The translations under genes and the position numbers were made by a program. Positions 41,401 to 49,639 of a DNA stretch of 49,639 nucleotides are shown here, one piece after another. The notes beneath the pieces were generated by a model that worked only from the letters and a program-made list of their open reading frames with translations, did not search any database and had not been told where the DNA came from. Each line of letters begins with the position of its first letter. The first letter of the stretch is position 1. This DNA is from an uncultured Clostridia bacterium (GTDB lineage: Bacteria; Bacillota; Clostridia; Oscillospirales; Ruminococcaceae), in assembly GCA_937891895.1 (NCBI GenBank), contig CALATN010000042.1, positions 1 to 49,639 on the forward strand. Direction: 5' to 3'.

Positions 41401-41850
41401 TCTGAGCCTATGTAACATTCCGTTTTCTTCAATCTCCACAACTCTTAGGAAACCGTCAGGCTTGTCAAGCTTGACACATAAATCCGAAAGCTCTGTAACG
41501 AGCTGAATATCGTTGGTTGCAACAATTATGTTCTCCGCTGAAATTTCACACAGCCTATAAAAATAATCCTCGGAATACTCTACTCCTTCAAGCTCCTCCA
41601 CTATAACAGCAACACCTTCATTTATAGCATCATCAATCCTTGCAAGCCCCTGATAACACAAGGCATAATCGTCCATTCTTGACATTGGCACAGCCTTCAT
41701 TTCGTCGATAACAGGCTGAGGAATATTAAGCTTTACACAACATTCCTTCATCTGTTCAGCATTGTTTTCACAGAACAGCTCAAAGCTTTCATTCATAAAT
41801 ATTGTATAATCGCAGTAAATTTTTGCTCCTGCTGCAAGTAGCTCCTTCAT
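41398..41850 (-). CDS. Small protein, possible PIN-domain nuclease
   Basis: A 150-residue soluble protein that I do not recognise with certainty. The spacing of acidic residues resembles a PIN domain: Asp14 in KIYCDYTIFM at the end of the first strand, a Glu in IPQPVIDEMK as in the helix that follows IPxxVxxEL, acidic residues in EYSEDYFYRL, and a TND in IIVATNDIQLVTELSDLC. If correct it would cut RNA with Mg2+/Mn2+. No antitoxin-like partner is adjacent; it has its own consensus promoter and terminator. The acidic N-terminal half has four Cys residues. The call is inference from pattern only. Confidence 0.5.
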   Translation of the reverse strand: MKELLAAGAKIYCDYTIFMNESFELFCENNAEQMKECCVKLNIPQPVIDEMKAVPMSRMDDYALCYQGLARIDDAINEGVAVIVEELEGVEYSEDYFYRLCEISAENIIVATNDIQLVTELSDLCVKLDKPDGFLRVVEIEENGMLHRLR

Positions 41851-41897
41851 CTGATACCTTGCTCCTTTTATTACTTTTGAATATTCTTACCGAAACA

Positions 41898-41926
41898 ATT
41901 ATACCATAAATTGACGTTAATTTCAA
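41898..41926 (-). promoter_or_regulatory. Sigma-A promoter of the PIN-like gene
   Basis: On the minus strand TTGAAA (41921-41926) and TATAAT (41898-41903) with a 17-base spacer that contains TTAACGTCAA. Confidence 0.75.
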
Positions 41927-42062
41927 TGGACCTGCACCAAATATTATATTTTAGCTGCAAATATACAAAAGTATTCTTATTCACAATTTGCGGAATTGTT
42001 CCATAATGTCATAAATCTGCTTTTTTATAGCATAAATTTGTGCAACATTTTTTCTTAAACTG

Positions 42063-42091
42063 TAGACATAATCAAACAAAAAATGTATAAT
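42063..42091 (+). promoter_or_regulatory. Promoter of the hybrid kinase / HD-GYP operon
   Basis: TAGACA (42063-42068) and TATAAT (42086-42091) with a 17-base spacer. An ACAATT / AATTGT dyad lies upstream at 41983-41999. No c-di-GMP riboswitch fold was recognised in the leader. Confidence 0.62.
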
Positions 42092-42140
42092 TATCATTAG
42101 GGAGTATTTTACAGGATTTATGTAATGGGGGCTTCATATT

Positions 42141-44405
42141 ATGAAAAAATCATTTACCCATGATGAGGTATCTGTATATATCGAAAATCACGAATACAGC
42201 GCCAATAACTATGTAATGCGCTGCTTTTCGGTTTCAATGCTGATTTATTCTCTTGCCTATCTGCTCAATCTTCTGAATATTTTTATCATTGACAAACAGA
42301 TAATGAGCTCAGGCTTTTTCCCTTCTGTTGCCACATATCTCATTGTTCTTCTTATAACAAGAAAGCTTTCTCTTAATGATAAAATAACAAAGTACATAAT
42401 TATCACAGGTAATATTCTTGCCTTTACTATGATTGGTGCAACAATTACCTACCATGTTGTGCTGATAGCTGTTATTCCGTTTTTGTGTGCAATGCTGTAC
42501 TCATCGAAACGGCTTATGTGGTATGTGTATATCCTTACGGTAATCAGCACGTTTATTACAGTTTATGGCGGATATTACTGGGGACTTTGTGATGCAAATA
42601 TGGCTCTGCTTACATCAGAAAATATCTCGGCTTATATTGATAACGATATTTTTACGCTCAATAATGTAAACGATAACCCGAATGTAACGCTGTTTCTGTT
42701 TTTTGTTATGCCGCGATGCTTTATTTATGTTGCGTTTATGTCAATCGGAAACAGCATCTTTACAATTCTCAGCGGAAGTGTGGAAAAAGCCAAGCTTGCT
42801 GCTGAACTTGAAAAGGCAAAAATTGATGCTGAAACAGCAAACCGTGCAAAGTCACAATTTCTTGCAAGAATGTCGCACGAAATCAGAACCCCGATCAATG
42901 CGGTAATGGGTATGAATGAGATGATTCTGCGTGAAAGCAGCGAAGAAAACGTGCGTCAGTATGCCGGCAATGTGAAAGATTCATCTGCGATGCTTCTGAG
43001 CATAATAAATGATATTCTTGACTCGTCAAAGATTGAATCGGGTATGATGGAGATTATTCCTGTCAATTATCAGCTTGGAAGCCTTCTCAATGACCTATAT
43101 AATATGATTAACCTCAAGGCTACAGAGAAAGGGCTATCTCTTGAATTCAAGATAGATAAATCTGTTCCGAGAGGCTTTTTCGGAGATGACAAGAGAATAC
43201 GTCAGATACTTATCAATCTCCTGTCAAATGCTGTAAAATATACTATCAAGGGTACGGTAACTCTTGAACTTACGTACAAGCTGGACAAGCAAAAAGCTAC
43301 ACTTCATTATTCCGTAAAGGACACAGGCATAGGCATCAAGGAGAACGATATAGAAAAGCTTTGCGGAGAATTCCAGAGAATTGATGAACTGCGTAACAGA
43401 AATGTAGAAGGAACAGGGCTTGGAATGCCGATTGTTTACAAGCTTCTCAATCTTATGGGCAGTGAGCTGCACGTTGAAAGCGAATACGGAAAGGGAAGCA
43501 CATTTTCCTTTGAACTTGTCCAGAAAATCACTGACGCAAAACCTTTAGGGGATTTCCTCGCAAAATATGAACATAATATACCTGCTCCAGCAAACGAAAT
43601 CTTTACTGCTCCTGACGCAAGAATACTTGTTGTTGACGACAATAATATGAATTTGAAGGTTTTCACCAACCTTCTCAAAAAAACTCAGATTCAGATTTCA
43701 GAAGCTGAAAGCGGTATGCAGTGTATAGATATGGTAAGAAGCAATCAGTATGACATTATTTTCCTTGACCATATGATGCCCGGAATGGATGGAATTGAAA
43801 CCTTGCACAAGCTGCGTGAGGACAAGCTGTGTGAAGGTGTACCGGTTATTATGCTTACTGCCAACGCCATTGTAGGTGACAGGGAAAGATATATCAGCGA
43901 AGGCTTTGATGATTTCCTTTCCAAACCTATTGACCCTGAAAAGCTGGATAAAATGGTGCTTTATTATCTCAACAAGGGTTGCAGAAAAATAATCACTGAA
44001 ATGGTAAAAACAGCTGCACCACAAAAATCGACAGATGAAATAATAAAGCTATTGGCTGAAAAAATACCTGAAATTGATACTGTAAAGGGACTTGAAGCCT
44101 GCATTAACGATAAAGAATTTTATGATGAGCTGCTTACAGATTATGTAAAGCTGAACATAAAATCTGAGCTTGATGAGATGATGAAATCAGGCGACAGCAA
44201 AAGCTACTGCATAAAAATCCACTCGTTCAAAAGTTCTTCCTATTCTATTGGTGCAACAAAGATAGGTGACCTTGCCTATGAAATGGAGAAGCTGAGCAAA
44301 GAATGTCTGAATGATGAAATTAAGAAAATGCAGGACGAATTGTTCAGTCAATATGATATAATTTGCTCTAAAATCAATGAAGTTAAGTCAAACGGAGATA
44401 TGTGA
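42141..44405 (+). CDS. Membrane hybrid histidine kinase with REC and HPt domains
   Basis: A 754-residue phosphorelay protein. About six membrane segments span residues 28-215. A short coiled coil (VEKAKLAAELEKAKIDAETANRAK) leads to HisKA with H246 (ARMSHEIRTPINAVMG). The HATPase domain (about 340-465) has NLLSNAVKYT, DTGIGIKENDIE and GTGLGMPIV. A receiver domain (about 490-610) has D543 in FLDHMMPGMDG, and a C-terminal HPt domain (about 635-745) has H694 in IKIHSFKSSSYSIGA. All residues for a complete internal phosphorelay are present, but no DNA-binding output is attached. The HD-GYP-REC gene starts 4 bases after its stop, so phosphate may pass from the HPt to that protein's receiver. Confidence 0.94.
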   Translation: MKKSFTHDEVSVYIENHEYSANNYVMRCFSVSMLIYSLAYLLNLLNIFIIDKQIMSSGFFPSVATYLIVLLITRKLSLNDKITKYIIITGNILAFTMIGATITYHVVLIAVIPFLCAMLYSSKRLMWYVYILTVISTFITVYGGYYWGLCDANMALLTSENISAYIDNDIFTLNNVNDNPNVTLFLFFVMPRCFIYVAFMSIGNSIFTILSGSVEKAKLAAELEKAKIDAETANRAKSQFLARMSHEIRTPINAVMGMNEMILRESSEENVRQYAGNVKDSSAMLLSIINDILDSSKIESGMMEIIPVNYQLGSLLNDLYNMINLKATEKGLSLEFKIDKSVPRGFFGDDKRIRQILINLLSNAVKYTIKGTVTLELTYKLDKQKATLHYSVKDTGIGIKENDIEKLCGEFQRIDELRNRNVEGTGLGMPIVYKLLNLMGSELHVESEYGKGSTFSFELVQKITDAKPLGDFLAKYEHNIPAPANEIFTAPDARILVVDDNNMNLKVFTNLLKKTQIQISEAESGMQCIDMVRSNQYDIIFLDHMMPGMDGIETLHKLREDKLCEGVPVIMLTANAIVGDRERYISEGFDDFLSKPIDPEKLDKMVLYYLNKGCRKIITEMVKTAAPQKSTDEIIKLLAEKIPEIDTVKGLEACINDKEFYDELLTDYVKLNIKSELDEMMKSGDSKSYCIKIHSFKSSSYSIGATKIGDLAYEMEKLSKECLNDEIKKMQDELFSQYDIICSKINEVKSNGDM

Positions 44406-44409
44406 TATT

Positions 44410-46446
44410 ATGATTACTTATTATCTAATAACAACAGGACTTGCTCTTATCAATCTTCTTATTCTTATCTTTGCCTTTGAAAACAAAAAGGTAAACTATT
44501 ACTTTATGATGCTGATACTCATAATGGCTATTTCAAACGGCGGTTATCTTGCACTTGCTCTTTCAGATACGCTTGAGGAAGCTGTGCTTGCAAATAAAAT
44601 TGCATACATAGGCGGCTGTTTTACGTCACCAATTATGATTTTCCTTATCTGCTCAATCTGCAAAATCAAGCTCAGCAAATGGTACAGATTCGGAATATAT
44701 ATGTTCTGTTTCATTGTATACGGTATGATACTTACTGTTGAATACAATCAGCTTTATTACACAGAATATCATATCGAACAGTTCGGTGACTCAACAATTC
44801 TGGTAAATTCCTACGGCTTGGGACACCCGCTTTTCTATCTTATTCTCTATGGTGCAATTATCATTCAGATTGCTTTACTTATTTACTGTATGGCAAAAAA
44901 ATGCTCTGTTTCAAGAAAGAACCTGAAAATGCTCATTGCACTTGAAATTGTGAACGTAAGTATGTTCTTTATCGGAAGAATTATCAGTCCCGATTTTGAG
45001 ATAATGCCTGCACTTTATGCTTTTGACGGCTGGATTCTCATATATATCCATCGCAGAGCAAGGATTTACGACATTGAAGAAAATGTTGCTTCAACTATTG
45101 GAAAGCATCAGAAAAACGGATATATTCTTGTTGACAAGCAAATGAACTATCTCGGCTGCAACAAAATGGCAGAAAGTATTTTCCCTGAGATTACAGCTTG
45201 CACTGTAGACCGTAAAATAAAAGGAATACCAAAGCTTGAAGAAATAATTAAAAGTATAAACAGCAAAACTGCAAATGATTCATTTTCATTTGTAAGTGAC
45301 ACAAAGCATTATGATGGTCACATAAGCAGAATACTTCATAATGAAAAATGCCATGGATATATTCTTGAATTTGTCGAGGATACCGAAAAGTGGAAATACA
45401 TAAATCTCATTTCTACATACAACGGAGAATTACAGGACAAGGTTTATGAACAGACTGAGGTTCTTGATGAACAGCAGAAAACAATCAAAGAGCTTTTTGT
45501 TCAGACGGTTACGGCCTTGAGTGAAGCGGTTGACGCAAAGGACAGATACACAAGCGGTCACTCGAAGCGTGTTGCCGAATATTCAAGGATGCTTGCGGCA
45601 AGAATGGGTAAAAGCAAGGATGAGCAGGAGGAAATCTACCGCGCTGGCTTGCTTCACGATATAGGAAAAATCCGTATTCCTGTTGAAATTATCAATAAAG
45701 CTGGAAAACTCAGTGATGAAGAATATAACATAATCAAAATTCACCCTGTTACGGGTTATCATATCCTCAGGGGTATTTCGGGAAGCAATCTAATTTCTCT
45801 TGCAACAAAATATCATCACGAGCGTTATGACGGCAAGGGATATCCTAACGGACTTGAGGGTAAGCAAATTCCTGAGGCGGCACGAATTCTCGGCGTTGCT
45901 GACTCATATGATGCTATGACAAGTAACCGAAGCTATCGTAAAGCACTGCCGCAGGAGGTTGTTCGTGCTGAAATTGAAAAGGGACGCGGAACACAGTTTG
46001 ACCCTGAAATTGCAGATTTAATGCTTCAGATGATTGATGAAGACAAGGAATATACTATGCAGCAGGCTGATTCAATGCAAAGAAGAATTCTTACTGTTGA
46101 TGATGAAATTATCAATCATAAGCTGATTGCAAAAATAATGAAGGACGAGCCGATGTATGAAATAGTATCGGTAAACTGCGGCAAGGACGCTGTGAAAATC
46201 CTTGATGAACAAAAATTTGACCTTATTATGCTTGACCTTATGATGCCTGATATGGATGGACTTGAAACACTGAAGCAAATCCGCAAAAAGCATCAGACTC
46301 CTGTTGTTCTTATGACAGGTGACAAAAATCTCGCAACCTCTACTGAATTTGCGGCACTTGGCTGTGACGATTACGTTACTAAACCGTTTCTCCCGCTTCT
46401 TATCAAGGAGGTTGTACATAATATGACTGAAAGGACAACAGTTTAA
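44410..46446 (+). CDS. 7TM-PAS-like HD-GYP c-di-GMP phosphodiesterase with C-terminal receiver
   Basis: A 678-residue membrane protein. Seven hydrophobic segments fill residues 1-215 (a histidine-kinase-type 7TM sensor), followed by a PAS-like domain (about 230-345, KNGYILVDKQMNYLGCNKMAE) and a short coiled coil. The HD-GYP domain (about 370-550) has the metal ligands in H416-D417 (LLHDIGK), further His residues (IKIHPVTGYH, KYHHERYDG) and G477-Y478-P479, a combination that by family knowledge degrades c-di-GMP. A C-terminal receiver (about 560-678) has D609 in IMLDLMMPDMDG. Receiver after HD-GYP is the reverse of the common REC-HD-GYP order. The start at 44410 has GGAG upstream. Confidence 0.93.
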   Translation: MITYYLITTGLALINLLILIFAFENKKVNYYFMMLILIMAISNGGYLALALSDTLEEAVLANKIAYIGGCFTSPIMIFLICSICKIKLSKWYRFGIYMFCFIVYGMILTVEYNQLYYTEYHIEQFGDSTILVNSYGLGHPLFYLILYGAIIIQIALLIYCMAKKCSVSRKNLKMLIALEIVNVSMFFIGRIISPDFEIMPALYAFDGWILIYIHRRARIYDIEENVASTIGKHQKNGYILVDKQMNYLGCNKMAESIFPEITACTVDRKIKGIPKLEEIIKSINSKTANDSFSFVSDTKHYDGHISRILHNEKCHGYILEFVEDTEKWKYINLISTYNGELQDKVYEQTEVLDEQQKTIKELFVQTVTALSEAVDAKDRYTSGHSKRVAEYSRMLAARMGKSKDEQEEIYRAGLLHDIGKIRIPVEIINKAGKLSDEEYNIIKIHPVTGYHILRGISGSNLISLATKYHHERYDGKGYPNGLEGKQIPEAARILGVADSYDAMTSNRSYRKALPQEVVRAEIEKGRGTQFDPEIADLMLQMIDEDKEYTMQQADSMQRRILTVDDEIINHKLIAKIMKDEPMYEIVSVNCGKDAVKILDEQKFDLIMLDLMMPDMDGLETLKQIRKKHQTPVVLMTGDKNLATSTEFAALGCDDYVTKPFLPLLIKEVVHNMTERTTV

Positions 46447-46475
46447 GCCATTGAGAACACTAAGCTGATATATGC

Positions 46476-47306
46476 TTATTCATTTTCTTCTCGGTACATT
46501 CCACGAAACTGAGTAGGTGTACAGTCCTTGAATTTTCGGAATGCACGGTTAAATGTTGTAATGCTTGAAAAACCGACATTCATTGCAATCTGGGTTACTG
46601 AAGTGTTGTCATTTCTCAACATAATTTCCGCCTCTTTTATCCGACGTGCATTAAGCATATCGGTAAAAGAGGTATTGTTTTTTTTGAAAAAACGCGACAT
46701 ATGAAATTTACTGTAGCCTGCTGCTTCAGAAAGGCTGTCAAGTGTTATATCATTCATATAGAAAGTATCGATATATCGCTTTATTTGCTCTGCCTTTTCA
46801 TTAAATTTGTTTTCTGTACTTTTATCATACTTTGCAATTTTCATCAGAATTTCAATCAGCTTTTCGTAAAGCAAAGTTTCGCAGAAAAGCGGTGAACTGT
46901 CGAAAATTCTTACCATTTCCATAACAGCTTCATTCAGTTCAGAAACAAATCCCCTGCTGTAATTTTCATTTATCCATACCGGCTGTGAAAATATCCTGCA
47001 AACTTCAGCAAGAGCAGGATTATCCTTGAACATAGCGTTATCACATAACATTATGATGCGTCTGCCATGCTGTGCTTTAAGATTATGAAGCTCACCCGGA
47101 GGAATTATAAGTATATCGGTTTCTTTCAGGATATACTCCTTATCACCGCAGACTACGGGAAAAATATTTTCCGTGGGCATAAGTATTTCCACAGCATTGT
47201 GCCAGTGCATGGAATACTCCTTATATTCGGGGCTGTCATAAATCCAGAAGCAAGGAGTTCGGTTAAAATCAATATTTTCAGGTGCGGTATTGTGTTTTGT
47301 ATTCAC
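46476..47306 (-). CDS. AraC-family regulator with cupin sensor domain
   Basis: A 276-residue regulator: N-terminal cupin-type domain (CFWIYDSPEYKEYSMHWHNAVEILMP, LIIPPGELHNLKAQ) and C-terminal AraC DNA-binding domain (about 175-275, ITLDSLSEAAGYSKFHMSRFF, VTQIAMNVGFSSITTFNRAFRKFKDCTPTQFR). The start is uncertain: GTG 47306 has AAAGGA at 9 bases and is preferred; TTG 47324 and ATG 47315 lack a properly spaced ribosome site. It is divergent from the GH43 gene, whose promoter has a good TATAAT but no clear -35, fitting activation by this protein (inference). Confidence 0.88.
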   Translation of the reverse strand: MNTKHNTAPENIDFNRTPCFWIYDSPEYKEYSMHWHNAVEILMPTENIFPVVCGDKEYILKETDILIIPPGELHNLKAQHGRRIIMLCDNAMFKDNPALAEVCRIFSQPVWINENYSRGFVSELNEAVMEMVRIFDSSPLFCETLLYEKLIEILMKIAKYDKSTENKFNEKAEQIKRYIDTFYMNDITLDSLSEAAGYSKFHMSRFFKKNNTSFTDMLNARRIKEAEIMLRNDNTSVTQIAMNVGFSSITTFNRAFRKFKDCTPTQFRGMYREENE

Positions 47307-47450
47307 GGTAATCATCCTTTGCAAAAATTGCTGATTTTATTATATTGTAGCACATTATTATAACACTTTCAATGGCATTGACGCAGAAAACTACGCAAAA
47401 TTTGACTCAAAAACAGCAATAAATGATTAGCGGCATATCCGACGCTTTAG

Positions 47451-47456
47451 TATAAT
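47451..47456 (+). promoter_or_regulatory. -10 element of the GH43 promoter
   Basis: TATAAT 33 bases before the GH43 start; the -35 position (TAGCGG) is poor, suggesting an activator-dependent promoter. Confidence 0.5.
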
Positions 47457-47488
47457 TATTCAAAAGCAACCTGGTGGGAGGAAATATT

Positions 47489-49549
47489 ATGAAAAAAAGC
47501 AACAAATTCACAGCCATACTTTGCACGACGCTGATAATGCTTATGTCGGGCTGTGAAAAAGCAGACGATAATGATGCAGCTGCTGATACAACAGACACAA
47601 CTGCAATTATTACCGAAATTACAGCTGAAGCAGAAATAATTGACAGCCTTAACAACGGCATTGTCATTGACGAAGTAAGCGGCAACGTATACAAGACGGA
47701 ACGTAATTCCAACCCTATTTCGGGAAGCGTTTTCTGCGCTGACCCGACTGCAGTGGAATATGAGGGACGCCTCTATGTTTATGGCACCAATGACCATCAG
47801 CAATCTGAGCTTGATACAACAAATGACTATGACCAGATAAATTCACTTGTTGTTTTCTCCACGGATGATATGGCAAACTGGATTTACCACGGCAGAATTG
47901 AAGTCGGAGAAATTGCACCATGGGTAAACACTTCATGGGCACCATCAATCGTTTCAAGAGTGGAAGATGACGGGCTTACACATTTCTACCTTTATTTTTC
48001 ACACAACGGAAGCGGAGTTGGTGTACTCACATCAACTGACCCTGTAACAGGCTGGAGTGTCCCGCTTGGACAGCCTCTTGTTTATCAGAATATGCCTGGG
48101 CTTGAAAATTGTCCTGCACCATTTGACCCTGGAGTTTGTATTGATGAAAACGGTACAGGCTGGTTAAGCTTCGGCGGCGGTGTTCACGCGGATGGAGGTG
48201 TAATTCACTCTTTTGTTCCGAAAATAGTCAAGCTTGGTGAGGATTTACTTTCCTTTGACAGCGAGTTTGTTTCTATTGATGCACCGTATTTCTTCGAAGC
48301 AAGCGAACTGAATTACATTGACGGTACATACTACTACACCTACTGCAATGACTGGCAGACAAGAGGTGCGGAATGGGACTATGAAGGCATTGAAAAGCCT
48401 CCTTCCTGCAGTATGGCTTATCTTACCACAAAGACTCCTCTTGATGCGGAAAGCTGGGAATACAGAGGTGCGTACTTCTACAATTCGGGACAGAACGCAG
48501 AGGGACAGTCAGGTATGCGCTGGGGCAACAACCACACTCATTTCTGTGAATATCAAGGCACAAACTACATTTTCCACCACACACTCCTGCTTGAGGAATT
48601 ATCAGGGGGAACAGCGGGCTTCCGCAGTATGATGGTTGATTATCTGCCTATGGATACTGCGTCGGGTGAAATTCCTATTACGGCTGCAACACGCAAAGGC
48701 GTTGCGCAGATAAAGCTTCTTGACCCTTATACAGAAAACAGCGGTGCGGTTATGTTCACATCTGCTGATATCGGTTATACTGACGGAGCAAATCCTGCGG
48801 TGAAAAGCATTGCTGACGGTGCGTGGATTTATGTAAAGGGTGCGGATTTCGGTTACGGTGCAGAAAGCTTTACTGCTACAGTAAAGGGAAAGGGACGGAT
48901 TGAAGTGCGCCTTGATGATATTGACAATGAGGCTGCTGCATTTATCGAGTTTGACTGTGCTGAATATACTAAGGTGCGTTCAACTGATTTTGCTCAGTTT
49001 GAGGGAAGAAACCACAACGTTTATCTTGTTTTCTCAGGGACGGATATTGAGCTTGATTTGTGGCAGTTCGGAAAGGGAAAAGAAACGCTTCGTCCCGAAG
49101 AAGATATTTCCGCAACAGAACAACAGTACAAGACAATTATCATTTCTGCGCAGGCTGAGAACCCGGGACCAAGTCCATCAACCGTTGCTGAAATCACAAA
49201 GGACGGCGATTACTCCGTTACTTCAACAGCATTTGACGCAAAGAGTGATATGCTCAACCTCGGATTTATTGATGACAAGGATGCCACATACAAGATGTAT
49301 GTGAAGTCGCTTGGTTTTGAAACTGAAAACGGAATTGTTGAAGTTCCCGTTGAGGTTGAGCTTGACCCTACAAGCAACACAGCAAACGGACTTGAAAACG
49401 GCTGGAAGGGTGCTGAAATCGGCTCACTTATTTACGGCACCGAGGACTGCGGACTTTTTGCTGCTGAAACCGATATTGACTGGATTGGCTACCGACTTGC
49501 TCTTATGGTAAACGGAGAGGAAGTTCCGTTTACATCGGTAACCTTATAA
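47489..49549 (+). CDS. Lipoprotein GH43 arabinofuranosidase/xylosidase with CBM6-like and C-terminal modules
   Basis: A 686-residue surface enzyme. The signal peptide has lipobox LMSGC (Cys22) and a Thr/Asp/Ala-rich linker follows. The GH43 five-bladed propeller (about 75-410) has base D85 in FCADPTAVEYEG, pKa modulator D213 in APFDPGVCID and acid E273 in FFEASELNYIDG. A beta-sandwich of CBM6 type follows (about 425-540, GAWIYVKGADFGYGAESFTATVKGKGRIEVRLDD), the layout of arabinoxylan arabinofuranohydrolases. Residues about 550-686 form a third module (DGDYSVTSTAFD...LGFIDDKDATYKMYVKSL) resembling the tail of the GH5 lipoprotein at 2358-4163. The start at 47489 follows GGGAGGAA, rather than the in-frame GTG at 47474. 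Confidence 0.92.
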   Translation: MKKSNKFTAILCTTLIMLMSGCEKADDNDAAADTTDTTAIITEITAEAEIIDSLNNGIVIDEVSGNVYKTERNSNPISGSVFCADPTAVEYEGRLYVYGTNDHQQSELDTTNDYDQINSLVVFSTDDMANWIYHGRIEVGEIAPWVNTSWAPSIVSRVEDDGLTHFYLYFSHNGSGVGVLTSTDPVTGWSVPLGQPLVYQNMPGLENCPAPFDPGVCIDENGTGWLSFGGGVHADGGVIHSFVPKIVKLGEDLLSFDSEFVSIDAPYFFEASELNYIDGTYYYTYCNDWQTRGAEWDYEGIEKPPSCSMAYLTTKTPLDAESWEYRGAYFYNSGQNAEGQSGMRWGNNHTHFCEYQGTNYIFHHTLLLEELSGGTAGFRSMMVDYLPMDTASGEIPITAATRKGVAQIKLLDPYTENSGAVMFTSADIGYTDGANPAVKSIADGAWIYVKGADFGYGAESFTATVKGKGRIEVRLDDIDNEAAAFIEFDCAEYTKVRSTDFAQFEGRNHNVYLVFSGTDIELDLWQFGKGKETLRPEEDISATEQQYKTIIISAQAENPGPSPSTVAEITKDGDYSVTSTAFDAKSDMLNLGFIDDKDATYKMYVKSLGFETENGIVEVPVEVELDPTSNTANGLENGWKGAEIGSLIYGTEDCGLFAAETDIDWIGYRLALMVNGEEVPFTSVTL

Positions 49550-49639
49550 TAACTGCGAGGCTTTGAATATATTCCCCTATTAATAAAAATAGAATAAGCA
49601 GCAGTCATTTCAAGAAGCGATACACCGTAATTAAACTGT

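Noticed and set aside
41927..42140. c-di-GMP riboswitch in the leader of the kinase/HD-GYP operon
   Set aside because: I could not find the GEMM core sequences or a matching fold; only a short dyad and a sigma-A promoter are visible.
1..49639. Mobile elements, CRISPR arrays, tRNA or rRNA genes
   Set aside because: No transposase or integrase, no regularly spaced repeats, and no cloverleaf-like or rRNA sequence was seen on reading through.

Overview
The window looks like a chromosomal segment of a Gram-positive, low-to-moderate GC, plant-fibre-degrading anaerobe, most like Ruminococcus or a relative in the Oscillospiraceae. This is inferred from gene content and style. There are many lipoprotein-type glycoside hydrolases with Thr/Glu/Ala-rich linkers, CUT1 sugar transport genes without their own ATPase, AraC and LacI regulators beside each hydrolase, a YolD/UvrX-type SOS pair, a Bce-type antibiotic module, strong GGAGG ribosome binding sites and consensus sigma-A promoters. 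No rRNA, tRNA, CRISPR array, prophage or insertion sequence was seen.

Layout. 1-6.4 kb: an EAL phosphodiesterase cut by the window edge, an AraC regulator, a secreted GH5 endoglucanase, and an SOS-type Y-family polymerase with YolD under a LexA-box promoter. 6.4-11.2 kb: an ECF sigma/anti-sigma pair and a two-gene operon for a transglutaminase-like lipoprotein and a Thr/Glu-rich lipoprotein. Both units share one non-sigma-A promoter motif at identical spacing. 11.3-24.4 kb: beta-glucan and oligosaccharide use, with an orphan solute-binding protein, cytoplasmic GH5, lipoprotein GH16 lichenase, LacI regulator, YesL-MalG-MalF-binding protein operon (binding protein frameshifted), GH2 beta-galactosidase and a divergent AraC regulator. 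24.5-30.5 kb: aldo/keto reductase with ferredoxin domain, Na/Pi transporter, a KdpDE-like two-component system without a Kdp pump, and a CaCA antiporter. 30.5-35.6 kb: sugar and uronate catabolism (Gfo/Idh/MocA dehydrogenase, TIM-barrel isomerase, AraC regulator, SDR mannonate oxidoreductase, mannonate dehydratase). 35.6-40.2 kb: a complete BceRS-BceAB-like detoxification module. 40.2-49.6 kb: CE1-type esterase lipoprotein, a possible PIN-domain protein, a membrane hybrid histidine kinase with REC and HPt, an HD-GYP-REC protein, an AraC regulator and a GH43 lipoprotein.

How it fits together. Lipid-anchored GH5, GH16, GH43 and CE1 enzymes would cut beta-glucan, xylan and arabinoxylan side chains at the cell surface. 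ABC importers take up the oligomers, cytoplasmic GH5 and GH2 finish them, and UxuA/UxuB feed uronates into central metabolism. Exact copies of a 9-base site (TTAACGTAA) sit in the promoters of the importer operon and the uxuAB operon, suggesting common control by one LacI-family repressor. The most noteworthy points are the self-contained ECF regulon at 6.4-11.2 kb, the shared operator, the face-to-face overlapping promoters of the GH2 and AraC genes, a C-terminal module common to the GH5 and GH43 enzymes, the EAL protein with an extra C-terminal region, and the single-base frameshift in the importer's binding protein.
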